NCBI GenBank assembly: GCA_964577255.1
Contig: CAZNYM010000003.1
Coordinates: forward strand, 19,061-83,060
Direction: 5' to 3'
DNA: 64,000 bases
From: Micavibrio_C sp964577255
GTDB lineage: Bacteria > Pseudomonadota > Alphaproteobacteria > Micavibrionales > Micavibrionaceae
A program made the position numbers and the translations under genes. The notes under the pieces were generated by a model, which worked only from the letters and a program-made list of their open reading frames with translations, did no database searches and was not told the origin of the DNA. Below are positions 1-8,610 of the stretch, piece after piece. The first letter of the stretch is position 1; every line of letters starts with the position of its first letter.

Positions 1-1349
1 GCCCGCTCACACCTGTGACCTATGTCGGATTCGCCAGCCAGATCCGCGTCAACCAGCAGGTCCAAAGCGACAACTCCCTGGTGCAAAGCGGCACCGTGGC
101 CAACGATCTCACGGTCCAGCCGGGATCGAACGAGGTTATTCGCCGCATCGTCGAATTCGCGTTCGGCGATGTGGAATATCAGGAGGCCGAGGGCACGATC
201 GATCTGCGCGCGGCCGGCACCGGTGGCACCACGCTGCAGCCGTGGCTGGGTTTGTTCTCGCAGAACCAGGTAATCAGCAACGTCAATCTCAGCCAGTACA
301 GCGACCTCGACGCCCTTATCAACGCCGGTGGCGACGTGTTCGATCCGATTCCGCCCGGACCGCCGCTCAACGATGTTTTCCGCCTGACCTTCAGCGATCC
401 GCGCCTGGGTATTCCGGACGCCACCTACGATCTCGATCTTTCCGCCATCAATACCGCCTACCCGATCGGCGGTGCGGTCACCGACGCGCTCGATCAGCTG
501 ATCTCCGCCATCAACAACCTGGCCCCGCCCCCCAACGCCGCCTTCGACGTCCAGGCCAGCCGTGGCCCCTACGGCCAGCTGATCATTTCCTCGCGCGCCA
601 ACATCGTCATCGACGCCTCCACCCCGGCAAGCGGCATGCGCCAGGAAGGCCTCGACTTCCTGGGCTTCACCGAAGGCACCTATGAAACAGTCGATCCTTA
701 TTTCGAAGTCCAGATCGGCCGCAACAATCCCGTCACCGTCACCATCGAACCCGGCGACGATGAAACAGACCTGATGGCGAAGCTCGAATATAACAGCGGC
801 ATGGGAACCGGCATTCCAGGGCTGTACGCCAACATGGCGGCGGGCCTTCTGACCCTGCGACCCGGCAACGACAACAGCAACGGCGGACCGGTGTTCGGCG
901 GCGATATGCGCCTGGTCGGCGGTCCGTTCGAGGCCGATGGCAGCGGTGGCAGCGGCGTGGCGGCGGGCGCCACGGTGCTTGAAGCCCTGTTCGGCAGCAA
1001 CAGCCCGGTAGCGAATGTCCTGCACAGCACCACCACCGCCTTCCGCTTCCAGAACCTGGGCCCTAGTGCCGATATCAATACCGGAATCATCAGCGCCACG
1101 TCGCTGATCGATTTCAGCCAGCGCATGGTCAACAAGCATACCGAGGAAGTCATCAGTGCCGAAACCCAGCGCGACGACGAGGTGTCTTTCCGCGACCTGC
1201 TGCAGCGCCAGCTGCTCGACGAATCCGCGGTCAATATCGACGAGGAACTGTCGCTGCTGATCACGGTCCAGACCGCCTATGCCGCCGCGGCGCGGGCCGT
1301 GACCGCTGTGCAGACGATGTTCGATGAACTGATTAACGCCGTGAGATGA
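1..1349 (+). CDS. flgK: Flagellar hook-associated protein 1 (FlgK), C-terminal part
   Basis: FlgK forms the first hook-filament junction layer outside the cell. The frame is open from the window edge, with its codon phase starting at base 3, so the true start lies upstream. The GTG at 15 is internal. About 448 residues are visible, ending in an FlgK/FlgE-type helical tail (motifs such as SLLITVQTAYAAAARAV) that packs into the axial D0 domain. The middle is an acidic beta-rich variable region. It lies 12 bp upstream of flgL, the usual flgK-flgL order. Identity rests on the tail and on flgL next door. Confidence 0.85.
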   Translation, partial: PLTPVTYVGFASQIRVNQQVQSDNSLVQSGTVANDLTVQPGSNEVIRRIVEFAFGDVEYQEAEGTIDLRAAGTGGTTLQPWLGLFSQNQVISNVNLSQYSDLDALINAGGDVFDPIPPGPPLNDVFRLTFSDPRLGIPDATYDLDLSAINTAYPIGGAVTDALDQLISAINNLAPPPNAAFDVQASRGPYGQLIISSRANIVIDASTPASGMRQEGLDFLGFTEGTYETVDPYFEVQIGRNNPVTVTIEPGDDETDLMAKLEYNSGMGTGIPGLYANMAAGLLTLRPGNDNSNGGPVFGGDMRLVGGPFEADGSGGSGVAAGATVLEALFGSNSPVANVLHSTTTAFRFQNLGPSADINTGIISATSLIDFSQRMVNKHTEEVISAETQRDDEVSFRDLLQRQLLDESAVNIDEELSLLITVQTAYAAAARAVTAVQTMFDELINAVR

Positions 1350-1361
1350 TGAGGTAACGCC

Positions 1362-2444
1362 ATGACGCTCGTTTCTACCCTGGGCCAGGCCCTGGATCAG
1401 ATCGAAAGGCTCAAGGGCCTGCAGGAACGCATGGGCCTGCTGCAGACCCAGCTCGCCACCGGCAAGAAAACCGATCTTTATAAAGGTCTGGGCACCGACG
1501 TTATCTATTCGCAGCGGGCGCGCGCGAATTTCAGTTCGCTCGACACCTATCTGAACAACATCACCATCGCTGACCGGCGCATCCGGATCATGGAAAGTTC
1601 GCTCGGCCAGGTGCAGGATCAGGCGGAAAACATGCTGGAGGCGATCGAAGTCCAGACCCAGACCGGCGAATACGAAATCGCCTCGGTCGGCACCCTGGCC
1701 GGCAACATTCTGGATGTTATCACCGATCTCCTGAACCAGAAGGACGGCGAGCGTTATCTGTTCGCCGGCGCGGAAAACCTGCAGCAGGCGATGTACGATA
1801 ACGGCGCGCTTGACACCTACACCCGCCAGCAGATCACCGACTGGGTTAACGGCAGCCTCGACAACGACCAGCTGATCGCCAGCTACACCGACCAAACCGC
1901 GCTGACCGACACCATCGTCGGTTTCAACGCCCAACTCAGCAGCGGCAATGCCCGCAACGTGACGGTTCGCGTCGACGACAATGCCGAGGTCGATTATACC
2001 GTGTTCGCCAACGAGGATCCGCTGCGCGACATTATTGTGGTCATGAGCATGATCAAGAATCTCGACAGCGTTCTCGACGAAGTGACGCTCGAGGACGACG
2101 ATCCGCCCACCACCGTGACCGCGCCAGGCGCCACCCAGGACGAAAAGAACCAAAATTTCTATACCATCTTCAACGATCTCGCGAAGATGATGAGCCGTGC
2201 GCTCGACGGCGTCGACGATCTGCGCTTCCGCGTAAGTGATGCGCAAGCCCAGATCAAGCAGATCGCCGATTCGCATAAATTCGAGAAAAACACGATGCTA
2301 TCGGTGATCGCCGATGTCGAGGATGTCGATCTCAACGAGGTGGCGGTGCAGATCAACACCCTGACCGTGCAGCTCGAGGCATCTTACCGCGTCACCGCGC
2401 TCCTGAGCACCCTGAACCTGACCACCGTGCTGGGCGCAGCCTAG
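1362..2444 (+). CDS. flgL: Flagellar hook-associated protein 3 (FlgL)
   Basis: FlgL is the second junction protein between hook and filament. The 360-residue product has flagellin-like ends: an N-terminal helix rich in Q and L (QIERLKGLQERMGLLQTQLA) with the DLYKGL motif near residue 40, and a C-terminal helix with repeated V, L and N. The DGERYLFAG segment near residue 125 is typical of FlgL. The ATG is preceded by a GAGG-type ribosome site. It is probably co-transcribed with flgK and ends at a strong terminator. Confidence 0.9.
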   Translation: MTLVSTLGQALDQIERLKGLQERMGLLQTQLATGKKTDLYKGLGTDVIYSQRARANFSSLDTYLNNITIADRRIRIMESSLGQVQDQAENMLEAIEVQTQTGEYEIASVGTLAGNILDVITDLLNQKDGERYLFAGAENLQQAMYDNGALDTYTRQQITDWVNGSLDNDQLIASYTDQTALTDTIVGFNAQLSSGNARNVTVRVDDNAEVDYTVFANEDPLRDIIVVMSMIKNLDSVLDEVTLEDDDPPTTVTAPGATQDEKNQNFYTIFNDLAKMMSRALDGVDDLRFRVSDAQAQIKQIADSHKFEKNTMLSVIADVEDVDLNEVAVQINTLTVQLEASYRVTALLSTLNLTTVLGAA

Positions 2445-2460
2445 AAATCATGGTTTCATG

Positions 2461-2489
2461 AAAAAGGCCGGCGTTGCGCCGGCCTTTTT
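2461..2489. terminator. Bidirectional rho-independent terminator after flgL
   Basis: A perfect 12-bp stem (AAAAAGGCCGGC with its complement) encloses a 5-base loop. A-run and T-run flank it, so it can stop transcripts from both flgL (plus) and the convergent gene ending at 2509 (minus). Confidence 0.9.
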
Positions 2490-2508
2490 CTCATGCGCGG
2501 CGGATCGC

Positions 2509-3861
2509 TTAGCCGCGTTTTTGGATCACCAGCACCGAAGGGCCCTTGGGAGCGTTCGGGTGGATCTCGGCGACCGGACGGTGCGGCTGGTCGGCATAGA
2601 TCTCCAGGATCTTTGTAATGGCATCGGGGAACGTCGCGTGCATCTCGATCGCGTTCGGCAGCGTGTAATCGCTGTCGATGGTCCAGAGCATCTGCACGCC
2701 GGTTTCCCGTGACCAGCGGGAAATCGTCTGGCGCACACTTTCTCCGGCGGGCGCGGTGAAGTAGCGGATTTCAAGCGGATCGAGCGTCGCCGCCGCCACC
2801 GGGGGCAGCGGCGTATTGCTTTCCTCGAAACCGGCGGCCGGGGCCGTCGCGGCTTCGGCCATCGGCTCGACCATCTCCGTTTCGGCTTCTTCAGCGGCGG
2901 GCGCTTCGTTGGTCACGGTGACGGGCGGAACCGTCATCACGGGTGCGGTTTGTGCCTCTTCTTCCTCATCATCGCTGCCGAACAGGCGACCGAACCAAGA
3001 AGAGGATTCGGGCTTCTGGCGGCGCGGGTAGGACGATGCGGTTTCAGTCGAGGCCGCCAAAGCGCTGCCCACGCTCAGGGGCTCGTCATTCATGCCCATG
3101 TCGGCCGACGACGCGGTCAGGCCGGCGGGTTCTGCCGATGCCACGGGTTCGGGCGCGGGTGTTTCGACCATGATCTCTTCAACCGCGGCCACGGGCGGTG
3201 GCGCCACCGGGGGCGTCACCAGTACGGCCTTGCCCACCACCATCGCGGTCAGGCCCTGGGGCGCGAGCGCTTCGTTCAGAACGGTCAGCCACGACTGGCC
3301 GCCGTTCCAGGAAATCTTCATCGCCGGGCTGACGCCTTTGGCGAAAGAGTACGAATAATCGGCGGGCACGATCTGAGCGAGCGCAAGCGCGAGCGGAATG
3401 CCGCTGCCGAAGCCTGCGGCGACGCGCGTATCGTTGAAGCCCTCGGGTGTCGCGGCCACAACCGGCATGGGCGCGGGCACGGGCTGTTCCTCGATCGCGG
3501 TTTCGGTGGATTCCCCGGCGATCAGCGAGGGCGTCGCCTCGACCGGCACCGGCGGCACCACAACCACCGCGGCGGCGGCACCTTCGGCCGGCGCCTCGGG
3601 CAGGCCTTCGACCACAGCTTCCACCGCGCTTTCGCCTTCAGCGGGCGCTTCCATGGGCACGGGCGAGAGAGGTCCGGGGGTCAGTTCCATCACTTCCACG
3701 CGGCCGGCGGGCGCGGCGGGCACGCTCAAGGGCGCTTCGGGCGCGGCCGGAGCCACGGCGCGGGGCGGCGGCGCCCACTCAAAACCGGCCTGGGCGGCGG
3801 GGGCCGCCAGGAAAAGCGAAGCGGCGCTCAGGAAGGCGGCGCGGCGTAGAATCTTGCTCAT
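2509..3861 (-). CDS. Secreted protein with two secretin-N0/TcpQ-like domains, T4BSS-linked
   Basis: A 450-residue product with a signal peptide (residues 1-25, ending PAAQAG). Two small globular domains are separated by long Pro/Ala/Glu-rich linkers. The first (about 155-215) includes VPADYSYSFAKGV and WLTVLNEALAPQGL. The second (about 365-450) has YFTAPAGESVRQTISRWSRE and resembles the TcpQ family, which is related to secretin N0 and DotD folds. The linkers suggest a protein spanning the periplasm. It lies downstream of icmT, dotB, dotC and dotD on the same strand, so an accessory part of the outer-membrane core is likely. That role is inferred from context; no direct Dot homologue was recognised. 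Confidence 0.6.
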   Translation of the reverse strand: MSKILRRAAFLSAASLFLAAPAAQAGFEWAPPPRAVAPAAPEAPLSVPAAPAGRVEVMELTPGPLSPVPMEAPAEGESAVEAVVEGLPEAPAEGAAAAVVVVPPVPVEATPSLIAGESTETAIEEQPVPAPMPVVAATPEGFNDTRVAAGFGSGIPLALALAQIVPADYSYSFAKGVSPAMKISWNGGQSWLTVLNEALAPQGLTAMVVGKAVLVTPPVAPPPVAAVEEIMVETPAPEPVASAEPAGLTASSADMGMNDEPLSVGSALAASTETASSYPRRQKPESSSWFGRLFGSDDEEEEAQTAPVMTVPPVTVTNEAPAAEEAETEMVEPMAEAATAPAAGFEESNTPLPPVAAATLDPLEIRYFTAPAGESVRQTISRWSRETGVQMLWTIDSDYTLPNAIEMHATFPDAITKILEIYADQPHRPVAEIHPNAPKGPSVLVIQKRG

Positions 3862-3991
3862 TTTGCGAATATCCTTGCTGTCTTCAAAAACCGGCCTCGG
3901 CCGGAAGTTTCAGTTTGACAATAATCATGTCAGTCGGAAATGACAAGCATTCTTCTGGGCCGGAGCGGGCGGTCAACCCGTTGATTCGCCT

Positions 3992-4294
3992 TTATTCCCG
4001 GTAAATCCGGAACACCCGGCGGTGATAGCTGAAATAACCGGGCCGGCCGTAGCCGAACAGCCAGACCCGGAAAGCCCGCAGCGCCGCCCAGAAGGTCAGG
4101 CCCTTTTTCTCGACGAAGCGGAAGACCATCGTGGTGATGATAACGATGATGAAGGTGATCGGCCGGGCATAGACCAGCAGCACGGCATAGGGAATGGCGG
4201 CGCGGGCGTCGAGGCTGAAGAAACGCACCGGGCGCCCGGTGTTGCGCCAGTGCCAGTTCTGCTTCTCTATGGCGGTATCGTCGACGCCGGCCAT
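3992..4294 (-). CDS. icmT: IcmT-like type IVB secretion protein
   Basis: A 100-residue protein with the IcmT pattern: WHWRNTGRPVRFFSLDAR before one or two membrane segments (about 34-60), then a basic, aromatic tail (GYGRPGYFSYHRRVFRIYRE). IcmT is a small inner-membrane protein of Dot/Icm systems. ATG at 4294 is chosen because GGGAGG sits just upstream; the longer frame would need a TTG at 4312. It lies 57 bp downstream of dotB and probably belongs to the same transcript. Confidence 0.8.
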   Translation of the reverse strand: MAGVDDTAIEKQNWHWRNTGRPVRFFSLDARAAIPYAVLLVYARPITFIIVIITTMVFRFVEKKGLTFWAALRAFRVWLFGYGRPGYFSYHRRVFRIYRE

Positions 4295-4351
4295 GGAGGC
4301 CCTCCCTTTCAAGACCCCATACTATAACGCAAATCGTTAAGGATTTATAGT

Positions 4352-5512
4352 CTAATGCCCGCCGGTGCTGGAGGCCAGCATCAGGTAGTGGCGGCGCTCG
4401 ATCATACCCTTCTCGAACACGATCCGGGCCGATTCGCCCATGCTGCGGCCATAAGCGGGCAGCATGCGGGTGATGGCGTTGGGCCATTCGCTCATTTCCA
4501 TGTCCATCAGCTTTTCGCGCACTTCGCCGGGGAACGACATCCATTCGCGCACGCCCACGCGGCCGCCGCCGATTTTGGGCACCAGCGCCTGGGTGACGAT
4601 CAGACGCAGCGTATCCATCAGGGCGAAACCGCGCTCGGTGCGCTCGTTCGGCTCGAAGGTCGAAACCATGCGCTGCACCGTCGAGGCCACGCCCGTGGTG
4701 TGCGTGGTGGTGTAGACGCAGTGGCCCGTCTGGGCCGCTTCGATGGCGGCGGAAATGGTCTCGCGGTCGCGCGCCTCGCCCACCAGGATCACTTCCGGCT
4801 TGCGGCGCAGGGCGTTGCGCACACCGCGCGCGAAGTCGGGCAGGTGGCGCGGAATCTCCGTTTGCGACACCAGCGAGCGCGGGCTTTTGACGTTGTCGTA
4901 CACGTACTCGATCGGCGATTCGTAGGTCAGCATCTTGCCGCAGCCATGCGGACGCTCGAGGATCATGCGGTTACCCGCCGCCAGCAGCGTCGACTTGCCC
5001 GAACCGGTCGGGCCGGTGACGATCACGATGCCCTGGCGCGGCGACCAGCTGTCGATGATCGGCTGCTCGACGTTGAGATCGAGCATCGAGGGCGGCGTAT
5101 TGGGCAGCGCGCGCATCGTCACCTGTGCGGCGTCGCGGCCCTTGGAAAGGATGGCAGTGATGTTTACGCGGAAACGAATGCGGGTGTAGCGGTCGGGGCG
5201 GATCTCGTAGGAAAGATCGAGATCGGTGCCCGACGCCAGGCGCGCCTGCGCCTCGGGGCCGTAGATCTTGTGCAGCACCACCGACATATCGGCCGCATCC
5301 AGCGCGCGGAACGTGCCGGGATAAAGGGCGCCGTCAAGCTCGTGATAGATCGGCCGGTCGCTCTGGAAAGTGATGTCGGAAGCGCCGCGCTTGACCGACC
5401 ACAGCAGGAAGGCGTCGATCGAGTCCTCGACCAGCCGCCCGGGCTCCTCGGGCCAAGTCTGGCCCTTGTTGTCCCTGCCCTTGAGAAGACTTACCGGTTT
5501 GCGGGTTGCCAT
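4352..5512 (-). CDS. dotB: DotB-like type IVB secretion ATPase
   Basis: A VirB11/PilT-superfamily hexameric ATPase that powers the Dot/Icm translocon from the cytoplasm. The 386-residue product has Walker A GPTGSGKST at 167-175, a Walker B-like VILVGEARD and the His box TTHTTG. The start overlaps dotC by 22 bp, implying translational coupling. Length and the DITF N-terminal motif fit DotB/TraJ of IncI-like systems better than PilT, and the adjoining dotC and dotD support this. Confidence 0.88.
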   Translation of the reverse strand: MATRKPVSLLKGRDNKGQTWPEEPGRLVEDSIDAFLLWSVKRGASDITFQSDRPIYHELDGALYPGTFRALDAADMSVVLHKIYGPEAQARLASGTDLDLSYEIRPDRYTRIRFRVNITAILSKGRDAAQVTMRALPNTPPSMLDLNVEQPIIDSWSPRQGIVIVTGPTGSGKSTLLAAGNRMILERPHGCGKMLTYESPIEYVYDNVKSPRSLVSQTEIPRHLPDFARGVRNALRRKPEVILVGEARDRETISAAIEAAQTGHCVYTTTHTTGVASTVQRMVSTFEPNERTERGFALMDTLRLIVTQALVPKIGGGRVGVREWMSFPGEVREKLMDMEMSEWPNAITRMLPAYGRSMGESARIVFEKGMIERRHYLMLASSTGGH

Positions 5513-6354
5513 ATCTCCGACCCCGGCATAAGCGCGGGGGCGCCCGTAATCTGGACGGCGCGGTCCCCGACGCGCATTTTCTCACCGCCGCCCGTCACGC
5601 CGCGGTCAACCTGCTGCGTGTAAGGAGGCGTAATCATACCCTGGGCCAGTAGCAAGCGGTAGCGCACCATGCCCTGATAATCGGCGCTCAATTGATTGAG
5701 GTCGTCCTGGAAGATCTCATCGGCCTGGTTAATGCCCATCTTCCATCCTTCGCGGATCCACTCGATCCACTTCTCGCGCTCTTCCTTCGAGGAAGGACGG
5801 AGAATATCGGGCGGCGGGACGACTTCGCCCCAGTCGCGCTCGAGATAATTGCGCCAGTGCCGCGCGGAAGAAACGATCCGCGCATTGCGGTTGATGGCAT
5901 AGACGCGGTCGGCCACGGCGGCTTCCTGGCCGCCCTTGCCGACGATCAGCGCGTTGGTAGTCTCGGAAACGATCGGCGGCTCGATCAAAAGGCCCGAGGG
6001 CGCGGCGATCAGCAGCAGGCGGAAATCGAACACTTTGTCGAGATAGGTTTGGCGCGACTCGAGTTCGTTGCGGATGCGGAAGGTGCGCCAGGCCAGGCCG
6101 CCGCGCGCGCCGTAAGACAAAGCCGCTTCCTTCAGCGCCTCGAGGCGGATGTTGAACGCCAGACCCGCACCTTCTTCGTCGTCATCGTCGTCGCGCTTGG
6201 GCGGCTTGATGGTCGAGTCGGGAATGTTCTCAAGCACCACGCGGTCAGGCGGCTCGGGCATGCCGGCGCTCTCCACGTCAAGTGCGAAAGCAGGCGCCGC
6301 CAGAGCGGCCACCGTTACCAGAACCATGACTATGCGAAGAGCGAACGTGCCCAC
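5491..6354 (-). CDS. dotC: DotC-like outer-membrane core protein
   Basis: DotC, with DotD and DotH, forms the outer-membrane ring of Dot/Icm systems. The 287-residue product starts at GTG (6354); an in-frame ATG at 6327 is the alternative. It has a signal peptide ending near AAPAFA, an acidic DDDDDEE tract near residue 55 and the DotC-type segments GLAWRTF and VFDFRLLL. Unlike Legionella DotC it has no lipobox cysteine; I find no cysteine at all. It lies 6 bp after dotD and overlaps dotB. Confidence 0.85.
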   Translation of the reverse strand: MGTFALRIVMVLVTVAALAAPAFALDVESAGMPEPPDRVVLENIPDSTIKPPKRDDDDDEEGAGLAFNIRLEALKEAALSYGARGGLAWRTFRIRNELESRQTYLDKVFDFRLLLIAAPSGLLIEPPIVSETTNALIVGKGGQEAAVADRVYAINRNARIVSSARHWRNYLERDWGEVVPPPDILRPSSKEEREKWIEWIREGWKMGINQADEIFQDDLNQLSADYQGMVRYRLLLAQGMITPPYTQQVDRGVTGGGEKMRVGDRAVQITGAPALMPGSEIWQPANR

Positions 6355-6360
6355 GGCGGC

Positions 6361-6885
6361 TTAACCCCCCACGCCGGTGGTCGGCGCGTAATGAATTTCT
6401 ACGACGCGGCGGGCGCCGTCGACGCGCACATCGGCGCGCACGCCGAGTTGCAGGCCGAGATTGCGCAGCACGTCGATGACGGGACGGTTTTCAACATCGA
6501 TCGACACCACGATCGCCACAGGCGGCGGCGTGCCGATGGTGTTGAAGGAGTAACCGGCGCGCTCGGCCAGTTTCTTGGCGATCGGCTCGACCGGGCCGAC
6601 CCAGTTCACGGTGATCGCGCGGCGCAGTTCGGGGGGCGCGTCAGGCACGGGGTTGACCGCCACGCCCGGCGAACGGGCCTGTTCCACGGCGGCCAGCGTC
6701 TCGATCGCGCTCGAAGCGCGGTCGGCGGCGTCGGCCAGCATCAGCGATACTTTATCGGGCGAAGCCACCAGCTGCGGGTTGTCGTTCAGAAGCGGTTTGT
6801 TCGACGAGCAAGCCGTCAAGGTTCCCAGCACGGCGATCAGCAGCGCAGAACGCGCGGCGAAAAAAAGTTCGTTACGTTTCATCAT
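6361..6885 (-). CDS. dotD: DotD-like lipoprotein
   Basis: DotD is a lipoprotein with an N0-like fold that helps place DotH in the outer membrane. The 174-residue product has a signal peptide and lipobox LTAC with the acceptor Cys at about residue 26. Its C-terminal half (ITVNWVGPVEPIAKKLAERAGY, then VVSIDVENRPVIDVLRNLG in part) is the DotD/N0 signature. Two adjacent ATG codons (6885, 6882) follow a GAGGA site. First of the dotD-dotC-dotB run, the same order as in Legionella. Confidence 0.85.
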   Translation of the reverse strand: MMKRNELFFAARSALLIAVLGTLTACSSNKPLLNDNPQLVASPDKVSLMLADAADRASSAIETLAAVEQARSPGVAVNPVPDAPPELRRAITVNWVGPVEPIAKKLAERAGYSFNTIGTPPPVAIVVSIDVENRPVIDVLRNLGLQLGVRADVRVDGARRVVEIHYAPTTGVGG

Positions 6886-7054
6886 TCAAGGTCCTCTAAA
6901 CCCGGCCGATTTGCTTTATAGAGCCCTATGTAGCAAATCGACGGCTATTTTACAAATTAGCTTTTCAAAACAGGGCCGATCAAGACGCCTTTTCGCTTTT
7001 CCGATCGTTTTCCCTGACTTTTCCCCCGCTCAATTCCCTGATTTTCCATCATTT

Positions 7055-7489
7055 TTAAGGCTTCTTGTCCCCTGGCTGCCCGACCTCGATCAGGCCGAAG
7101 CGGTCCATCGACTTCAGAACACGGCCCTTATAGGCGGTGCCGAATTTAGGGGTGCGGGAGTGATAATGGGCGATGGCCTGGGCCAGGTTGCCGGTCTGGT
7201 CGAGGTGGCTGCGCAGGATCCAGGCCGCCACGCCGACATTGGTACAGGGGTCGTCGCGCACCCATTTGCGCGCGGTCGGGCCGGTAACCCCCCATTGCTG
7301 GGCCAGTTCCGGCAGCCATAACGTATTGATCTGCATGGGGCCGAGGTCGTAGCTGCCGTTGTCGTTCGGGCCGACTTCCTGGCCTATCCGGCCGCCTTCC
7401 ACCTGGTAGATCCCCAGAAGAACGTGAGGTGGCACGGCGTACGTTTCCGCCGCCAGCATCAGGCAAGCCGCAAAGACTTTGCTGATCAT
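7055..7489 (-). CDS. Lytic transglycosylase (SLT fold), T4BSS-linked
   Basis: A 144-residue single-domain lytic transglycosylase that would cleave peptidoglycan glycan strands. A short export signal is followed by the SLT pattern: VLLGIYQVEGG with the probable catalytic Glu at residue 31, SYDLGPMQIN and the AIAHYHS motif. Compact enzymes of this kind often accompany conjugation and type IV secretion loci. It lies upstream of dotD on the same strand with a 169-bp gap, so it may have its own promoter. A TAGGGA ribosome site precedes ATG 7489. Confidence 0.82.
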   Translation of the reverse strand: MISKVFAACLMLAAETYAVPPHVLLGIYQVEGGRIGQEVGPNDNGSYDLGPMQINTLWLPELAQQWGVTGPTARKWVRDDPCTNVGVAAWILRSHLDQTGNLAQAIAHYHSRTPKFGTAYKGRVLKSMDRFGLIEVGQPGDKKP

Positions 7490-7626
7490 TCCCTAAACCC
7501 CTACGCCCCTAACTGCGAACCGTTGGCAAAAATCTAGCCGATCCGGCCAACGGATGCCAGAATCTCGTTTATTTACATATTTCTATTTTTCTTGATGACT
7601 TCTAAACAGTATCCATGACATCTCAT

Positions 7627-7698
7627 CGTCATGCCCGCTTTATGCGGGCATCCGGACTTAAAAAAACCAGACCCCCGCACAAGGCGGGGGTGACATTG
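7627..7698. repeat. REP-like intergenic palindromes
   Basis: Two hairpins in tandem in an otherwise gene-free 252-bp gap: GCCCGC TTTAT GCGGGC, then CCCCCGCACAAGGCGGGGG. The shapes and flanking GTCAT/GTGACA words match dispersed palindromic repeats seen elsewhere in the window (34.05 and 53.2 kb). Confidence 0.6.
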
Positions 7699-7741
7699 GG
7701 AAGAACTTCGCGTCCTCACGCCTTCGCGGTTCAAATAAACC

Positions 7742-8602
7742 CTACACCTTGCCGCCCGGCTTGAAGAACGACATCGGATTGCCCGCGGGGGGCGCGGCGC
7801 TTTGCGCCGATGGGGGCGCCGATTCGTTGACAGCCGCTGCGGGCTTCAGGCCGCCGCCCGTCGTCGCGCCGCTCTCGCCCGAGGAAGCGGGCAGTAAGGC
7901 CGCCAGCATCGCGGCGCGGCGGTCGAAATTCTCCCACAGCGAGTCCATCGGCACGCCGCCTTCGCCCGCGCGGGCCGTTTCGTTGCGCGCGCTTTCATCC
8001 ATACCCGTGATGCGCGCCGTTTCGGCCTGATGGCACGCGGTGTAGATCTGCCCGAGCGCGGCCAGAAGCGGCGTTTCCATCTCGTGGCGTCCGGCCGCAA
8101 TCTGCGAGGCCTTGGCAGCAAGACGCTCGGCGATATCCTTCACCAGCTTGCGTTCGTTGCGGCCGAACGAATAAGCCGCCACCGCGTTCACCACCGGCAC
8201 CAGCGCCTGGAAATAGCCAATCGTCGCGCGGTTCTCCGCGCCCAGCTCCGTGCCGGAGGAAAAATTGTCGGCAAACGTCAGCGCCGCGCCCAGCGCGGCT
8301 GAAAGCTTCTTGATCTCAATCTCGGCGGGCGCGCGGCCCGCCGTCTTGTAATGGCCGGCGATCAGGCGCGCCGCCAGACCCATCAGCGCCAGACGCAGCG
8401 CGTCGCCCTCGCCGTCGCCCGGCTTGATGTCGATCGCGGTGCCGACTTCGGCGCCCAGCTCTACGCTGCGCGCCAGCAGCTCAGCGGTCAGCGCTGCCGC
8501 TTCCTTATCGGGCGCGGCTTTGCCGCTTTCGGTCACGGCCGCCAGCAGCGGCGCGCCGATGGTCTCAAGAACCTGAACCTGCAGACGTGCTTTTTGCGAC
8601 AT
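7742..8602 (-). CDS. Unknown alpha-helical protein, T4BSS-linked
   Basis: Not recognised. From ATG 8602 (MSQKARLQ) the product is 286 residues, mostly Ala/Leu-rich helix, with no signal peptide or clear membrane span. The last 50 residues are low complexity and end in MSFFKPGGKV. The frame is open further upstream, but ATG 8602 sits 8 bp after the DsbC-like gene and is the natural start. Position between the DsbC-like and Dot genes suggests a cytoplasmic accessory of the same system; this is inference only. Confidence 0.6.
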   Translation of the reverse strand: MSQKARLQVQVLETIGAPLLAAVTESGKAAPDKEAAALTAELLARSVELGAEVGTAIDIKPGDGEGDALRLALMGLAARLIAGHYKTAGRAPAEIEIKKLSAALGAALTFADNFSSGTELGAENRATIGYFQALVPVVNAVAAYSFGRNERKLVKDIAERLAAKASQIAAGRHEMETPLLAALGQIYTACHQAETARITGMDESARNETARAGEGGVPMDSLWENFDRRAAMLAALLPASSGESGATTGGGLKPAAAVNESAPPSAQSAAPPAGNPMSFFKPGGKV

Positions 8603-8610
8603 GGCGAAGG

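Noticed and set aside
15..1349. GTG at position 15 as the true start of flgK
   Set aside because: The frame continues to the window edge and FlgK is normally much longer, so this is an internal codon.
4295..4312. Upstream TTG for icmT at 4312
   Set aside because: ATG 4294 has a GGGAGG site and gives the typical IcmT length.
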